DNA of 64,000 nt from Burkholderiaceae bacterium 16 (GCA_000955785.1 JYOD01000026.1:105031-169030); one strand, 5' to 3'; positions 1-9,243 are shown, counted from the first letter of the stretch. Translations and numbers: made by a program. Notes: generated by a model from the sequence alone, not told the origin.

Positions 1-47
1 GGTAGGCACGAATCTTGTTAGTGTCAACGGCTAGCCTCCATGTAGGC

Positions 48-83
48 GGGAATTGCCCCAATTTGTGCATTGGGGAAATTCCC
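48..83. repeat. 15-bp imperfect inverted repeat
   Basis: GGGAATTGCCCCAAT (48-62) is matched by ATTGGGGAAATTCCC (69-83), with one mismatch and a 6-nt loop. There is no T-run on either side, so it is a weak candidate for the terminator of a gene outside the window, or an operator 45 bp upstream of the livK -35 element. Confidence 0.5.
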
Positions 84-127
84 TAGCTCATTTGGCGGGT
101 TAATCCTTCAGGTTGTTGCGTCGCATA

Positions 128-155
128 TTGCATCCGTATAAAAAGGGAATACAAT
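128..155 (+). promoter_or_regulatory. Putative sigma-70 promoter of liv operon
   Basis: TTGCAT at 128-133, a 16-bp spacer and TACAAT at 150-155. The elements match the consensus well and sit about 95 bp upstream of the livK start. No other convincing promoter lies between here and the gene. Confidence 0.55.
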
Positions 156-252
156 TCGCGCGTTTCAAATTGAAACTAAACTATGGCGGTTCAGGGGAAA
201 CGTCCGGGGGGCGTTGGTTTACCCTGATCATGTGAATCCTAGGAGATCACTC

Positions 253-1455
253 ATGCAAATCACGTTTGCCAAGATTCTGCCGATCGCAGCCGCAGTGGCG
301 CTGGTTACTGCTTGCGGCAAGAAAGAAGAAAAGCCGGCCGAGCCGGCAGCGTCGGCGCCTGCCGCGGCAGCGCCCGCAGCCGGTGGCGGCGAAGTTGTAG
401 TCAAGATCGGCCACGCGGCACCACTCACCGGCGGTATCGCTCACCTTGGCAAGGACAACGAAAACGGCGCTCGCCTGGCCGTGGAAGAAGTCAACAAGGC
501 CGGCCTGGAAGTCAACGGCAAGAAGGTCAAGCTCGAACTGGTCGGCGAAGACGACGCGGGCGACCCGAAGACCGGCACCGCCGTGGCGCAGAAGCTGGTG
601 GACGCGAAGGTCGTGGCCGTGGTCGGTCACCTGAATTCGGGCGTATCGATCCCGGCCTCTAAGATCTATAGCGATGCCGGCATCGTGCAGATCTCGCCGT
701 CGTCGACCAACCCCGACTACACCAAGCAAGGGTTCAAGACGACCTTCCGAGTGGTCGCCACCGATGCCCAGCAGGGTCCGGCACTGGCCAACTACGCCAC
801 CAAGAGCCTGCACGCCAAGAGCGTGGCCATCGTTGACGATGCCACCGCCTACGGCAAGGGCCTGGCCGACGAGTTCGAGAAGACCGCCAAGGCTTCCGGC
901 GTGAACGTGGTGGCGCGTGAAGCCACCAACGACAAGGCCACCGACTTCAAGGCCATTCTGACCAAGATCAAGGGCAAGAAGCCCGACGTGATCATGTACG
1001 GCGGCATGGACGCCACCGGCGGCCCGTTCGCCAAGCAGGCCAAGGAACTCGGCATCACTTCCAAGATCGTTGGCGGCGATGGCGTGTGTACCGACAAGGT
1101 GGCCGAGCTGGCCGGCGATGCCGTGCAAAACATCATCTGCTCGGAAGCTGGCCTGGCACTGTCGAAGATGGAACAGGGCGCGGATTTCGACAAGCGCTAC
1201 CAGGCTCGCTTCAATGCGCCGGTGCAGATCTATGCGCCGTTCACCTATGACGCCGTGATGGTCATCGTCGACGCCATGAAGCGCGCCAACTCGACCGAAC
1301 CGGCGGCCATCCTGGTCGAGATGCCCAAGACGAACTACAAGGGCCTGATCGGCAACATCGCCTTCGATGAAAAGGGCGACATGAAGGAGGGCACCATCAC
1401 GCTGTACGAGTACAAGGACAAGAAGAAGACCGTCCTTGACGTCGTGAAGATGTAA
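253..1455 (+). CDS. livK: Branched-chain amino acid ABC transporter substrate-binding lipoprotein
   Basis: Captures leucine/isoleucine/valine-type substrates for the LivHMGF importer encoded directly downstream. The 400-residue product starts with a lipoprotein signal peptide ending in the lipobox VTAC (Cys21), followed by an Ala/Pro/Glu-rich tether of about 35 residues and a type I periplasmic binding fold (Leu/Ile/Val-binding family; the motif GHAAPLTGG opens the mature domain). The ATG at 253 is chosen because an AGGAG sits 8 bp upstream; a longer in-frame start at 214 lacks this site and would precede the signal peptide. A Lys/Glu-rich patch follows the lipidated Cys. It is separated from livH by a terminator and about 150 bp, which fits higher expression of the binding protein than of the membrane parts. 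Substrate specificity within the family is not certain. Confidence 0.92.
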   Translation: MQITFAKILPIAAAVALVTACGKKEEKPAEPAASAPAAAAPAAGGGEVVVKIGHAAPLTGGIAHLGKDNENGARLAVEEVNKAGLEVNGKKVKLELVGEDDAGDPKTGTAVAQKLVDAKVVAVVGHLNSGVSIPASKIYSDAGIVQISPSSTNPDYTKQGFKTTFRVVATDAQQGPALANYATKSLHAKSVAIVDDATAYGKGLADEFEKTAKASGVNVVAREATNDKATDFKAILTKIKGKKPDVIMYGGMDATGGPFAKQAKELGITSKIVGGDGVCTDKVAELAGDAVQNIICSEAGLALSKMEQGADFDKRYQARFNAPVQIYAPFTYDAVMVIVDAMKRANSTEPAAILVEMPKTNYKGLIGNIAFDEKGDMKEGTITLYEYKDKKKTVLDVVKM

Positions 1456-1479
1456 TCCGGGCTTACCGGCCCATCCGAA

Positions 1480-1513
1480 CGGCACCGCGAGTATGTTGCG
1501 GTGCCGTTTTTTT
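1480..1513 (+). terminator. Rho-independent terminator after livK
   Basis: A 9-bp perfect stem, CGGCACCGC/GCGGTGCCG, with a 9-nt loop is followed by seven T residues. It lies 25 bp after the livK stop, so it probably attenuates read-through into livHMGF. Confidence 0.88.
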
Positions 1514-1663
1514 AGCCTTGCCTTACATGCAGCATCCTTACCATGGGTGGAGTAGGCAGGCCGCTTACCAGCAAACAACCGCACTACCAAGCCACCCACA
1601 TATCAACGTCCCCCCGGCATCCACACCATGTCGAGGGAAATTGGACGGAAGCAAGGAGTTTTC

Positions 1664-2599
1664 ATGGATATCCTTATCCAGCAGATCGTGAACGGTCTCG
1701 TGCTCGGCAGCATCTATGCGCTGATCGCACTCGGCTACACCATGGTCTACGGCATTCTCGGGATCATCAACTTCGCCCACGGCGACGTCCTGATGATCGG
1801 CGCACTGACCGCTTTGACAGCTATCCTGGGATTGCAGAAATTTGCCCCCGGGCTACCCGAATGGCTCATGCTGGTGATCGCGACGCTGATCGCCATGCCG
1901 GTCTGCGCCGTGCTGGCGTACACCATCGAGCGGGTGGCCTACCGGCCGTTGCGCAACGCGCCACGACTGGCCCCGCTGATTACCGCCATTGGCGTTTCCA
2001 TCATCCTGCAGACCGTGGCGATGATGATCTGGTCGCGTAACCCCCTTACCTTCCCGCAACTGCTGCCCTCGGAGCCGATCGATATCGGTGCCACCGGCGC
2101 GACCATCACGGGCAAGGAAATCGTCATCATCGGCATGGCGCTGATGGTGATGGCGGGCCTGCTGACCCTCGTCAACCGCACCAAGCTCGGCCGCGCCATG
2201 CGCGCCACCGCCGAGAACCAGAAGGTGGCGGGGCTGATGGGCGTGAACCCGAACTTCGTGATCTCGGCCACCTTCATGATCGGTGCCGCGCTGGCTGCGC
2301 TGGCCGGCGTGATGATGGCGACCAACTACGGCAACGCGCACTTCTACATGGGCTTCATCCCGGGCCTGAAGGCGTTCACCGCCGCAGTGCTGGGCGGCAT
2401 CGGCAACCTGGCGGGCGCCATGGTCGGCGGCATGCTGCTGGGCCTGATCGAAGCGCTGGGCGCCGGCTATATCGGCGATCTCACTGGTGGCGTATTTGGC
2501 TCCAACTACCAGGATGTGTTCGCCTTCATCGTGCTGATCATCGTCCTTGTGTTCCGTCCGTCCGGCATCATGGGCGAGCGGGTTTCCGAACGCGCCTAA
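1664..2599 (+). CDS. livH: Branched-chain amino acid ABC transporter permease LivH
   Basis: One of the two inner-membrane permease subunits of the importer. The 311-residue protein opens with the family-typical MDILIQQIVNGLVLGSIYAL and carries about eight hydrophobic segments; the GxxxE-type loop region (NQKVAGLMGVN) and the AVLGGIGNLAGAMVGG segment are typical of the LivH/BPD_transp_2 family. The start at 1664 has AAGGAG 6 bp upstream; an upstream in-frame ATG at 1628 has no such site. livM follows after 13 bp, so livH, livM, livG and livF form one operon. Confidence 0.95.
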   Translation: MDILIQQIVNGLVLGSIYALIALGYTMVYGILGIINFAHGDVLMIGALTALTAILGLQKFAPGLPEWLMLVIATLIAMPVCAVLAYTIERVAYRPLRNAPRLAPLITAIGVSIILQTVAMMIWSRNPLTFPQLLPSEPIDIGATGATITGKEIVIIGMALMVMAGLLTLVNRTKLGRAMRATAENQKVAGLMGVNPNFVISATFMIGAALAALAGVMMATNYGNAHFYMGFIPGLKAFTAAVLGGIGNLAGAMVGGMLLGLIEALGAGYIGDLTGGVFGSNYQDVFAFIVLIIVLVFRPSGIMGERVSERA

Positions 2600-2612
2600 G
2601 GAGAGAGAATCC

Positions 2613-3773
2613 ATGAATACCCCGATTCCATCCCCGGCGGCGCAGGCTGCGCCGCTGACCAAGACGCCGGCCAAGACCATGGCCGCGTTGCTCGGCTTCC
2701 TGGTGATCGCCCTGTGCGCGCCGTTCCTGGTGCAGACGCTCGGTGGCAACTACTGGGTCCGCGTGCTTGATTTCGCGCTGATCTACATCATGCTGGCGCT
2801 TGGCCTGAACATCGTGGTGGGCTTTGCCGGCCTGCTCGACCTGGGCTACATCGCTTTCTATGCCGTAGGGGCCTACATGATGGCCTTGCTGGGCTCGCCC
2901 CACCTGGCCAACCAGTTTGAGTGGATCCACCAGCTTTTCCCGCATGGCCTGCACCTCTCCATGTGGTTCGTGCTGCCGCTGGCCATAATGGTGGCGGCAA
3001 CCTTTGGCGTATTGCTCGGCGCGCCAACGCTCAAGCTGCGTGGCGACTACCTCGCTATCGTGACCCTGGGCTTTGGCGAGATCATCCGGATCTTCCTGAA
3101 CAACCTCGACCGTCCGCTCAACATCACCAACGGCCCGAAGGGGATCACGGCGGTGGATCCGGTCCACATCTTCGGCTTCAATTTTTCCAAGTCTCACGAG
3201 ATCTTCGGCCTGAAGTTCACGCCGGTGTTCATGTACTACTACCTGCTGGTGGTGCTGGTGATCGCCATCGTGTTCATCTGCCTGCGGCTGCAGAATTCGC
3301 GCATCGGCCGCGCCTTCGTGGCCATCCGCGAAGACGAGATCGCCGCCAAGGCGATGGGCATCAACACCCGCAACATCAAGCTGCTGGCCTTCGCCATGGG
3401 CGCGTCGTTTGGCGGCGCGTCGGGCGCGGTGTTCGGCGCCTTCCAGGGCTTTGTCTCGCCTGAGTCGTTCGTGCTGTGGGAGTCCATCTACATCCTCGCC
3501 ATCGTGGTGCTGGGTGGCATGGGCCACATCCCCGGCGTGATCCTCGGCGGTATCTTGCTGGTGGGTTTCCAGGAACTGCTGCGCGCCGTGGCGGAGCCGG
3601 CGCAGAACATGCTCTTCGGCCATACCATCGTCGACGCCGAAGTGCTGCGCCAGCTGCTGTTCGGGCTGGCCCTGGTTGGCGTGATGCTGTATCGCCCGGC
3701 TGGCCTGTGGCCGTCGCCGCGCAAGGAAGACCGGCCGGTGATCCGCCGCCCGGGCAGCGTTGGCCGTTTCTGA
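2613..3773 (+). CDS. livM: Branched-chain amino acid ABC transporter permease LivM
   Basis: Second permease subunit (386 residues). The N-terminal 35 residues are hydrophilic; from about 40 on there are roughly ten membrane segments. Diagnostic stretches include LGLNIVVGFAGLLDLGYIAF, the RGDYLAIVTLGFGEIIRI cytoplasmic loop that contacts the ATPase, and AIREDEIAAKAMGIN. The ATG at 2613 is preceded by AAGGAGAG. It lies between livH and livG with short gaps (13 bp on each side), as expected for co-expressed subunits. Confidence 0.95.
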   Translation: MNTPIPSPAAQAAPLTKTPAKTMAALLGFLVIALCAPFLVQTLGGNYWVRVLDFALIYIMLALGLNIVVGFAGLLDLGYIAFYAVGAYMMALLGSPHLANQFEWIHQLFPHGLHLSMWFVLPLAIMVAATFGVLLGAPTLKLRGDYLAIVTLGFGEIIRIFLNNLDRPLNITNGPKGITAVDPVHIFGFNFSKSHEIFGLKFTPVFMYYYLLVVLVIAIVFICLRLQNSRIGRAFVAIREDEIAAKAMGINTRNIKLLAFAMGASFGGASGAVFGAFQGFVSPESFVLWESIYILAIVVLGGMGHIPGVILGGILLVGFQELLRAVAEPAQNMLFGHTIVDAEVLRQLLFGLALVGVMLYRPAGLWPSPRKEDRPVIRRPGSVGRF

Positions 3774-3786
3774 CCCGGAGGACATC

Positions 3787-4563
3787 ATGAGCAACGAGAA
3801 TTTCCTCCTGTCCGTACAGGGGGTCAACAAGCGATTCGGCGGACTGCAGGCTTTGTCCGACGTGGGCCTGCAGATCAATCCGGGTGAAATCTACGGCCTG
3901 ATCGGTCCCAACGGGGCCGGCAAGACCACCTTCTTCAACGTGATCACCGGCCTGTACACGCCGGATTCCGGCGAGTTCGTGTTGGGCGGAAAGCCCTACC
4001 AGCCCACCGCCGTACACGAAGTCGCCAAGGCAGGCATTGCCCGCACCTTCCAGAACATCCGGCTCTTCGGCGAGATGACCGCACTGGAAAACGTGATGGT
4101 GGGGCGCCATGTGCGCACCAAGGCGGGCCTGCTCGGCGCGGTATTCCGTCCGCCCTCGGTGCGGCGCGAAGAAGAGTCGGTGGAAGACTGGGCGCACGAC
4201 CTGCTGGAGTATGTCGGCATCGGCAAGTACGCCCACTTCACCTCGCGCAACCTTTCCTACGGCCATCAGCGCCGCCTGGAAATCGCGCGGGCGCTCGCCA
4301 CCGAGCCCAAGCTGCTGGCGCTGGACGAACCCGCCGCCGGCATGAACGCAACCGAAAAAGTGGAACTGCGTGGCCTGCTCGACAAGATCCGCGCCGACGG
4401 CAAGACCATCCTGCTGATCGAGCACGACGTAAAGCTGGTGATGGGCTTGTGCAACCGCCTGACCGTGCTCGACTACGGCAAGGTCATTGCGCAGGGCCTG
4501 CCGCACGAAGTTCAGAGCAATCCAGCGGTGATCGAGGCTTACCTCGGTACCCCGGCGCACTGA
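3787..4563 (+). CDS. livG: Branched-chain amino acid ABC transporter ATPase LivG
   Basis: ATP-binding subunit of the importer, 258 residues. Walker A is GPNGAGKTT (around residues 40-48), the signature is the relaxed LSYGHQRRLEIARAL form characteristic of LivG, and Walker B is LLALDEPAAGMN. The ENVMVGRHV segment after the Q-loop is also typical. The start at 3787 has GGAGG 6-7 bp upstream. It pairs with LivF, encoded 15 bp downstream, as a heterodimeric ATPase. Confidence 0.95.
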   Translation: MSNENFLLSVQGVNKRFGGLQALSDVGLQINPGEIYGLIGPNGAGKTTFFNVITGLYTPDSGEFVLGGKPYQPTAVHEVAKAGIARTFQNIRLFGEMTALENVMVGRHVRTKAGLLGAVFRPPSVRREEESVEDWAHDLLEYVGIGKYAHFTSRNLSYGHQRRLEIARALATEPKLLALDEPAAGMNATEKVELRGLLDKIRADGKTILLIEHDVKLVMGLCNRLTVLDYGKVIAQGLPHEVQSNPAVIEAYLGTPAH

Positions 4564-4578
4564 CGGGGGAAACAGACA

Positions 4579-5295
4579 ATGAAACAAACGCTACTGAAGA
4601 TATCCGGCCTGAAGGTCGCTTACGGCGGCATCCAGGCGGTCAAGGGCATCGACCTCGAGATCCGGGAAGGCGAGCTGGTCACGCTGATCGGCGCCAACGG
4701 CGCCGGCAAAACCACCACCATGAAGGCCATCACCGGGCTGCAGGGCTGGGCTGGCGGCGATGTGGAATACATGGGCAAGTCCATCAAGGGCGTGCCCAGC
4801 TACACGCTGCTCAAGCAAGGGCTGGCGATGGTGCCGGAAGGGCGCGGCGTGTTCGCGCGCATGACCATCACCGAGAACCTGCAGATGGGCGCCTACACGC
4901 GCGTCGACGAGGCTGGCATCAAGGCCGACATCGACCGCATGTTCGGCGTCTTCCCGCGCCTGAAAGAGCGCGCCAACCAGCTGGCGGGCACCATGTCGGG
5001 CGGCGAACAGCAAATGCTGGCCATGGCGCGCGCGCTGATGAGCCAGCCCAAGCTGCTGCTGCTCGATGAGCCGTCGATGGGGCTGTCGCCGATCATGGTC
5101 GCGAAGATCTTCGAGGTGGTGCGCGACGTCTCCGCGCTGGGCGTGACCGTGCTGCTGGTGGAGCAGAACGCGCGGCTGGCGCTGCAGGCCGCGCACCGCG
5201 GCTATGTGATGGAATCCGGCCTGGTCACCATGAGCGGCGACGCCAAGGAGATGCTGGACGATCCGAAGGTGCGCGCGGCGTATCTGGGCGAGTGA
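4579..5295 (+). CDS. livF: Branched-chain amino acid ABC transporter ATPase LivF
   Basis: Second ATPase of the importer, 238 residues. Walker A GANGAGKTTT, a MVPEGRGVFARMTITENL segment that is the LivF hallmark, signature LSGG-like motif MSGGEQQMLAMARAL and Walker B LLLLDEPSMGLSP are all present, with the C-terminal VRAAYLGE ending usual in the family. It is the last gene of the operon and is followed by a strong terminator. Confidence 0.95.
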   Translation: MKQTLLKISGLKVAYGGIQAVKGIDLEIREGELVTLIGANGAGKTTTMKAITGLQGWAGGDVEYMGKSIKGVPSYTLLKQGLAMVPEGRGVFARMTITENLQMGAYTRVDEAGIKADIDRMFGVFPRLKERANQLAGTMSGGEQQMLAMARALMSQPKLLLLDEPSMGLSPIMVAKIFEVVRDVSALGVTVLLVEQNARLALQAAHRGYVMESGLVTMSGDAKEMLDDPKVRAAYLGE

Positions 5296-5322
5296 TGTTG
5301 CCCGTTTAACTCGCGTGTTTGC

Positions 5323-5358
5323 AAAAAAGGCCCCGCAACTGCTTGCGGGGCCTTTTTC
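5323..5358. terminator. Bidirectional terminator between livF and argD
   Basis: Stem AAAAAAGGCCCCGCA / TGCGGGGCCTTTTT with a 6-nt loop. The A-run on one side and T-run on the other let it serve both convergent genes, livF (plus) and the aminotransferase (minus). Confidence 0.92.
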
Positions 5359-5399
5359 TTTCCGTGTGACCCGTCGATGGGCCGGGCTCCAGATGAGAC

Positions 5400-6587
<1,188 letters not shown>

Positions 6588-6629
6588 GGCGGACTCCAGG
6601 GGTCGGCGTGAAACAGGGGAGAGGAGAGC

Positions 6630-6665
6630 GGAAAAACAAAAAGCCACGGGGGTTGCCCGTGGCTT
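6630..6665 (-). terminator. Attenuator terminator in the argD leader
   Basis: On the minus strand a perfect 10-bp stem AAGCCACGGG/CCCGTGGCTT with loop CAACC is followed by TTTGTTTTT. It lies between the only good promoter (6766-6794) and the argD start, with just 43 bp and no promoter between it and the gene. Transcription of argD must therefore pass through it, which marks it as an attenuator and not only the end of the upstream gene. Confidence 0.75.
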
Positions 6666-6692
6666 GTCGACCTGAACAGATGCTATGGACGG

Positions 6693-6758
6693 TCAGCCGC
6701 GAGGCACCCCGGTGGGGAGCAACGTACGATAGCTGCGTCGATTGATAGCGTAGTTCAT
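6693..6758 (-). CDS. Putative arginine leader peptide of the argD attenuator
   Basis: A 21-codon open frame ending in TGA, encoding a peptide that begins MNYAINRRSYRTLL and ends with PRG. Four of 21 residues are Arg: adjacent codons 7-8 (CGA CGC), codon 11 (CGT) and codon 20 (CGC). The ATG lies 7 nt after the TATATT hexamer, so the predicted transcript would begin at or within a base of the AUG, i.e. leaderless. Codons 17-19 (GGG GTG CCT, 6710-6702) can pair with GGCAACCCC in the terminator (6657-6649), which would form an antiterminator. A ribosome stalled at Arg11 would leave codons 17-19 free; one reaching the stop would cover them. That geometry is the classical one for attenuation, but translation is not shown. 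Confidence 0.55.
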   Translation of the reverse strand: MNYAINRRSYRTLLPTGVPRG

Positions 6759-6765
6759 GGCGGCC

Positions 6766-6794
6766 AATATAAGGCGCATGCGCCCGGCTGTCAA
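6766..6794 (-). promoter_or_regulatory. Consensus sigma-70 promoter of argD leader
   Basis: Minus strand TTGACA (6794-6789), exactly 17 bp, TATATT (6771-6766). The -35 is a perfect match and the -10 matches five of six. It lies in the gap after the flavin reductase stop (6851) and is the strongest promoter in this part of the window. Confidence 0.8.
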
Positions 6795-6850
6795 AACGAA
6801 TTTCGGTCGGGCCGGGCATTGTTGCAGCGTGGGGACGGACCGGGTGGCGT

Positions 6851-7921
6851 TCAGGCCGCCGGTGCCGCCGCCGCGGGGGCCGGGTGCATATCGGCCTCCG
6901 AGGTGAACGAGTCGGCGAAGAAGGCGTCTTCGTGCAGGTCGCAGCGCAGGGAAAAGTCCTTGCGCGCGGCATTGATCATCACCGGCGCGCCGCAGGCGTA
7001 GACCTCGAAGCCGGACAGGTCCGGGTGGTCTTCCATCACGGCTTCGTGGACGAAGCCCGTGCGGCCGTCCCAGTCGTCGCTGGCCTGCGCGTCGGAGATC
7101 ACCGGCACGTAGCGGAAGTCGGGCAGATCGCGCGCCCATTGTTCGCACAGCGTGTGCATATAGAGGTCGCGTGGGCGGCGGCCGCCCCAGTACAGCGTCA
7201 TCGGGCGGGTGATGCCGGTGTAGACCGCATGCTCGACGATGGCCTTGATCGGCGCGAAGCCGGTGCCGGAGGCCAGCAGGATGATGGGCTTGTCGGAATC
7301 CTCGCGCAGGAAGAAGCTGCCCAGCGGGCCTTCGAAACGCAGGATGTCGCGCTCCTTCATGGCCGGCTGGCCGTCCTTCGCGCCGAACACGTAGTCGGTG
7401 AAGGTGCCGCCCGGCATATGGCGGATATGCAGCTCGATCGGGCCTTCCTGATGCGGCGGCGTGGCGATCGAATAGCTGCGGCGCTTGCCGTCGCGCAGCA
7501 GGAATTCAACGTACTGTCCGGCCAGGAACTGCATGCGCTCGGTGGCGGGCAGCTGCAGGCGCGCGACGACGACGTCGTCGGCCACGCGCTCCATCGAGGC
7601 GACGCGGCACGGGATCTTCTTGATGGGAATATCGCCGGCGCCCTGTACCTCGCGGCATTCGATGGTGACGTCCGAGGTGGCCGTGGCGCAGCAGAACAGC
7701 GCGCGGCCCTCGGTTTTCTCCTGCGCGGAAAGCGCGGATGCGGCATGATCGCCCTGGACGATGCCGCCGGCGGTGACACGGCCCTTGCAGGATCCGCACG
7801 CGCCGTTCTTGCAGCCGTAGGGCAGGCCGATGCTGTGGCGCAGGGCCGCGCTGAGGATGGTTTCGTCCGCGGCCGCTTCGAACTGGCGGCCGCTGGGCAT
7901 GACGGTAACTTGATAAGCCAT
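6851..7921 (-). CDS. 2Fe-2S ferredoxin/FAD-NAD(P)H reductase (CDP-6-deoxy-delta-3,4-glucoseen reductase-like)
   Basis: An electron-transfer flavoprotein of 356 residues. The N-terminal plant-type ferredoxin domain (1-90) has the cluster ligands Cys37, Cys42, Cys45 (GCKNGACGSCKG) and a distal CC pair near 75. It is followed by a ferredoxin-NADP reductase FAD domain (RxYSI-type motif RRSYSIATPPH) and an NAD-binding domain (LLASGTGFAPIKAIVEHA, YWGGRRPRDLYM). The closest named family is AscD/CDP-glucoseen reductase, but no deoxysugar genes are nearby, so a role as a general reductase component is equally possible. The start at 7921 is only 9 bp from the divergent epimerase-like gene. Confidence 0.85.
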   Translation of the reverse strand: MAYQVTVMPSGRQFEAAADETILSAALRHSIGLPYGCKNGACGSCKGRVTAGGIVQGDHAASALSAQEKTEGRALFCCATATSDVTIECREVQGAGDIPIKKIPCRVASMERVADDVVVARLQLPATERMQFLAGQYVEFLLRDGKRRSYSIATPPHQEGPIELHIRHMPGGTFTDYVFGAKDGQPAMKERDILRFEGPLGSFFLREDSDKPIILLASGTGFAPIKAIVEHAVYTGITRPMTLYWGGRRPRDLYMHTLCEQWARDLPDFRYVPVISDAQASDDWDGRTGFVHEAVMEDHPDLSGFEVYACGAPVMINAARKDFSLRCDLHEDAFFADSFTSEADMHPAPAAAAPAA

Positions 7922-7930
7922 GATCACTCT

Positions 7931-8911
7931 ATGAGCAAAAATCTGTCGCGACGCCGCCTGGGTCGCCCGCGCCTTCTCATCGTCGGCTGTGGGGATGTGG
8001 GCACACGTTGCCTGCGTATTCTGTCGACGCGCTGGCGCGTCTTTGCCGTCACTTCGCAGCCGTCCCGCCGCACTGAATTGCGGGACGACGGCGCGGTGCC
8101 GCTGGTAGCCGACCTGGACCGGCCCGCCACGCTGGCGCGCCTTGCCGGCCTGGCCGACAAGGTGCTCCACCTGGCGCCGCCACCCGCACGCGGCGAGGGC
8201 GATCCGCGCACGCTGGCGCTGTTGCGCGCATTGCGGCGGGGTGCCTGGCGGCGGTCTCCCGCGCGGGCTGGCGGATGGTCTGCCAAGCCCGACATTCTAC
8301 CCGAGCGGGGCGGCAGGGGGGCCGCCGCAAGCCCAGCGCGGCCTGCCTTTGTCTACGCCAGCACCTCCGGCGTGTACGGCGACCGCGGCGGCGCCCGGCT
8401 GGCGGAATCGCACGCAGTGCGCCCGCAAACCGCACGCGCGCGGCGCCGCGTGGCGGCCGAGCGCGCCGTGCGGGACTTCGGCCGCCACGCCGGCTGGCGC
8501 AGCTCGATCGTGCGCATCCCCGGCATCTATGCCGAGGACAGGCTGCCGCTGGCCCGCCTGACCAAAGGCACGCCGGCGCTGGCGCCGCAGGACGATGTCT
8601 ATACCAACCACATCCATGCCTTTGACCTGGCTCGCACCATGGTGGCGGCGCTGTTCCGCGGCCGGCCCCAGCGGGTGGTGCACGCCAGCGACGATTCCGA
8701 GATGCGCATGGCTGACTATTTCGACCTGGTGGCCGACCGCCGGGGCCTGCCGCGCCCGCCGCGCCTGAGCCGCGCGCAGTTGCGCGAGGCGGTGGAGCCC
8801 ACCTTGCTCAGCTTCATGAGCGAATCGCGGCGGCTGGAAAATGCCCGCCTCAAACGCGAGCTGCGCCTGCGCCTGCGTTATCCCACCGTGGCGTCGTTCT
8901 TCGACGCCTGA
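7931..8911 (+). CDS. NAD(P)-dependent epimerase/dehydratase family protein (SDR)
   Basis: A 326-residue extended/atypical short-chain dehydrogenase of the YeeZ-like type. After a basic N-terminus (SKNLSRRRLGRPR) comes the Rossmann motif LLIVGCGDVGTRCL; STSGVYGDRGG carries the Ser/Thr and Tyr of the active-site region, and SIVRIPGIYAEDRLP is typical of the group. A Gly/Arg/Ala-rich insert around residues 105-135 precedes the FVYASTSGVYG strand. The start at 7931 follows the divergent reductase start by 9 bp, so no separate promoter fits between them. Substrate unknown. Confidence 0.8.
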   Translation: MSKNLSRRRLGRPRLLIVGCGDVGTRCLRILSTRWRVFAVTSQPSRRTELRDDGAVPLVADLDRPATLARLAGLADKVLHLAPPPARGEGDPRTLALLRALRRGAWRRSPARAGGWSAKPDILPERGGRGAAASPARPAFVYASTSGVYGDRGGARLAESHAVRPQTARARRRVAAERAVRDFGRHAGWRSSIVRIPGIYAEDRLPLARLTKGTPALAPQDDVYTNHIHAFDLARTMVAALFRGRPQRVVHASDDSEMRMADYFDLVADRRGLPRPPRLSRAQLREAVEPTLLSFMSESRRLENARLKRELRLRLRYPTVASFFDA

Positions 8912-9032
8912 ACGAAGCCGGGGCTGCGGCCCCGCGCGTCTCTCCGTCCGGTGCGATGCCTCCGGCACTTCCGCGGACGGTGCCTTCGAAGCCTCTGTGG
9001 CACGTCGTTTGCATAGAGGTTGCCGCTCGATC

Positions 9033-9044
9033 CTGTATAGACAG
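9033..9044. promoter_or_regulatory. Distal HutC-like operator
   Basis: CTGTATAGACAG, an inverted repeat (CTGT..ACAG) identical base for base to the site in front of hutH (12847-12858). It lies about 210 bp upstream of the ABC promoter operator. Confidence 0.5.
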
Positions 9045-9243
9045 CAAGTGATGTCCCGTTGACGGAAAGATACCGCTTTGGTGCGCCCGGTGTGCCTTAT
9101 CCACGCACTTGCGCCCTGCGAGGGTGCGCCCGGCGCATGACGCGGAGTAGTGTTTTCCCTAGGTGTGTGGCCGATGCGCGGCCTGCCGCGCCTCAAGTGC
9201 CGGCAACGCCAATTCCGCCTGCGGCCTCGGGTTAACTACTGCA

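Larger units (their letters stand above)
1..252. other. Upstream region of livK
   Basis: Non-coding stretch before the first gene. It holds an imperfect inverted repeat (48-83) and a sigma-70-like promoter (128-155), both listed separately. The remaining leader from about 162 to 252 is GC-rich with no obvious riboswitch or leader peptide that I can support. Confidence 0.6.

Noticed and set aside
247..1599. Long open frame antisense to livK (450 codons)
   Set aside because: High-GC coding DNA leaves open antisense frames; the product is His/Arg/Gly-rich without family resemblance, while the plus strand encodes a clear lipoprotein. The same reasoning removes the long antisense frames over livM, hutU, hutH, asdA and the galactose oxidase.
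6884..7930. Extension of the epimerase-like frame upstream across the flavin reductase gene
   Set aside because: The first about 349 codons are antisense to a well-defined ferredoxin-reductase; the SDR fold begins only after 7931.
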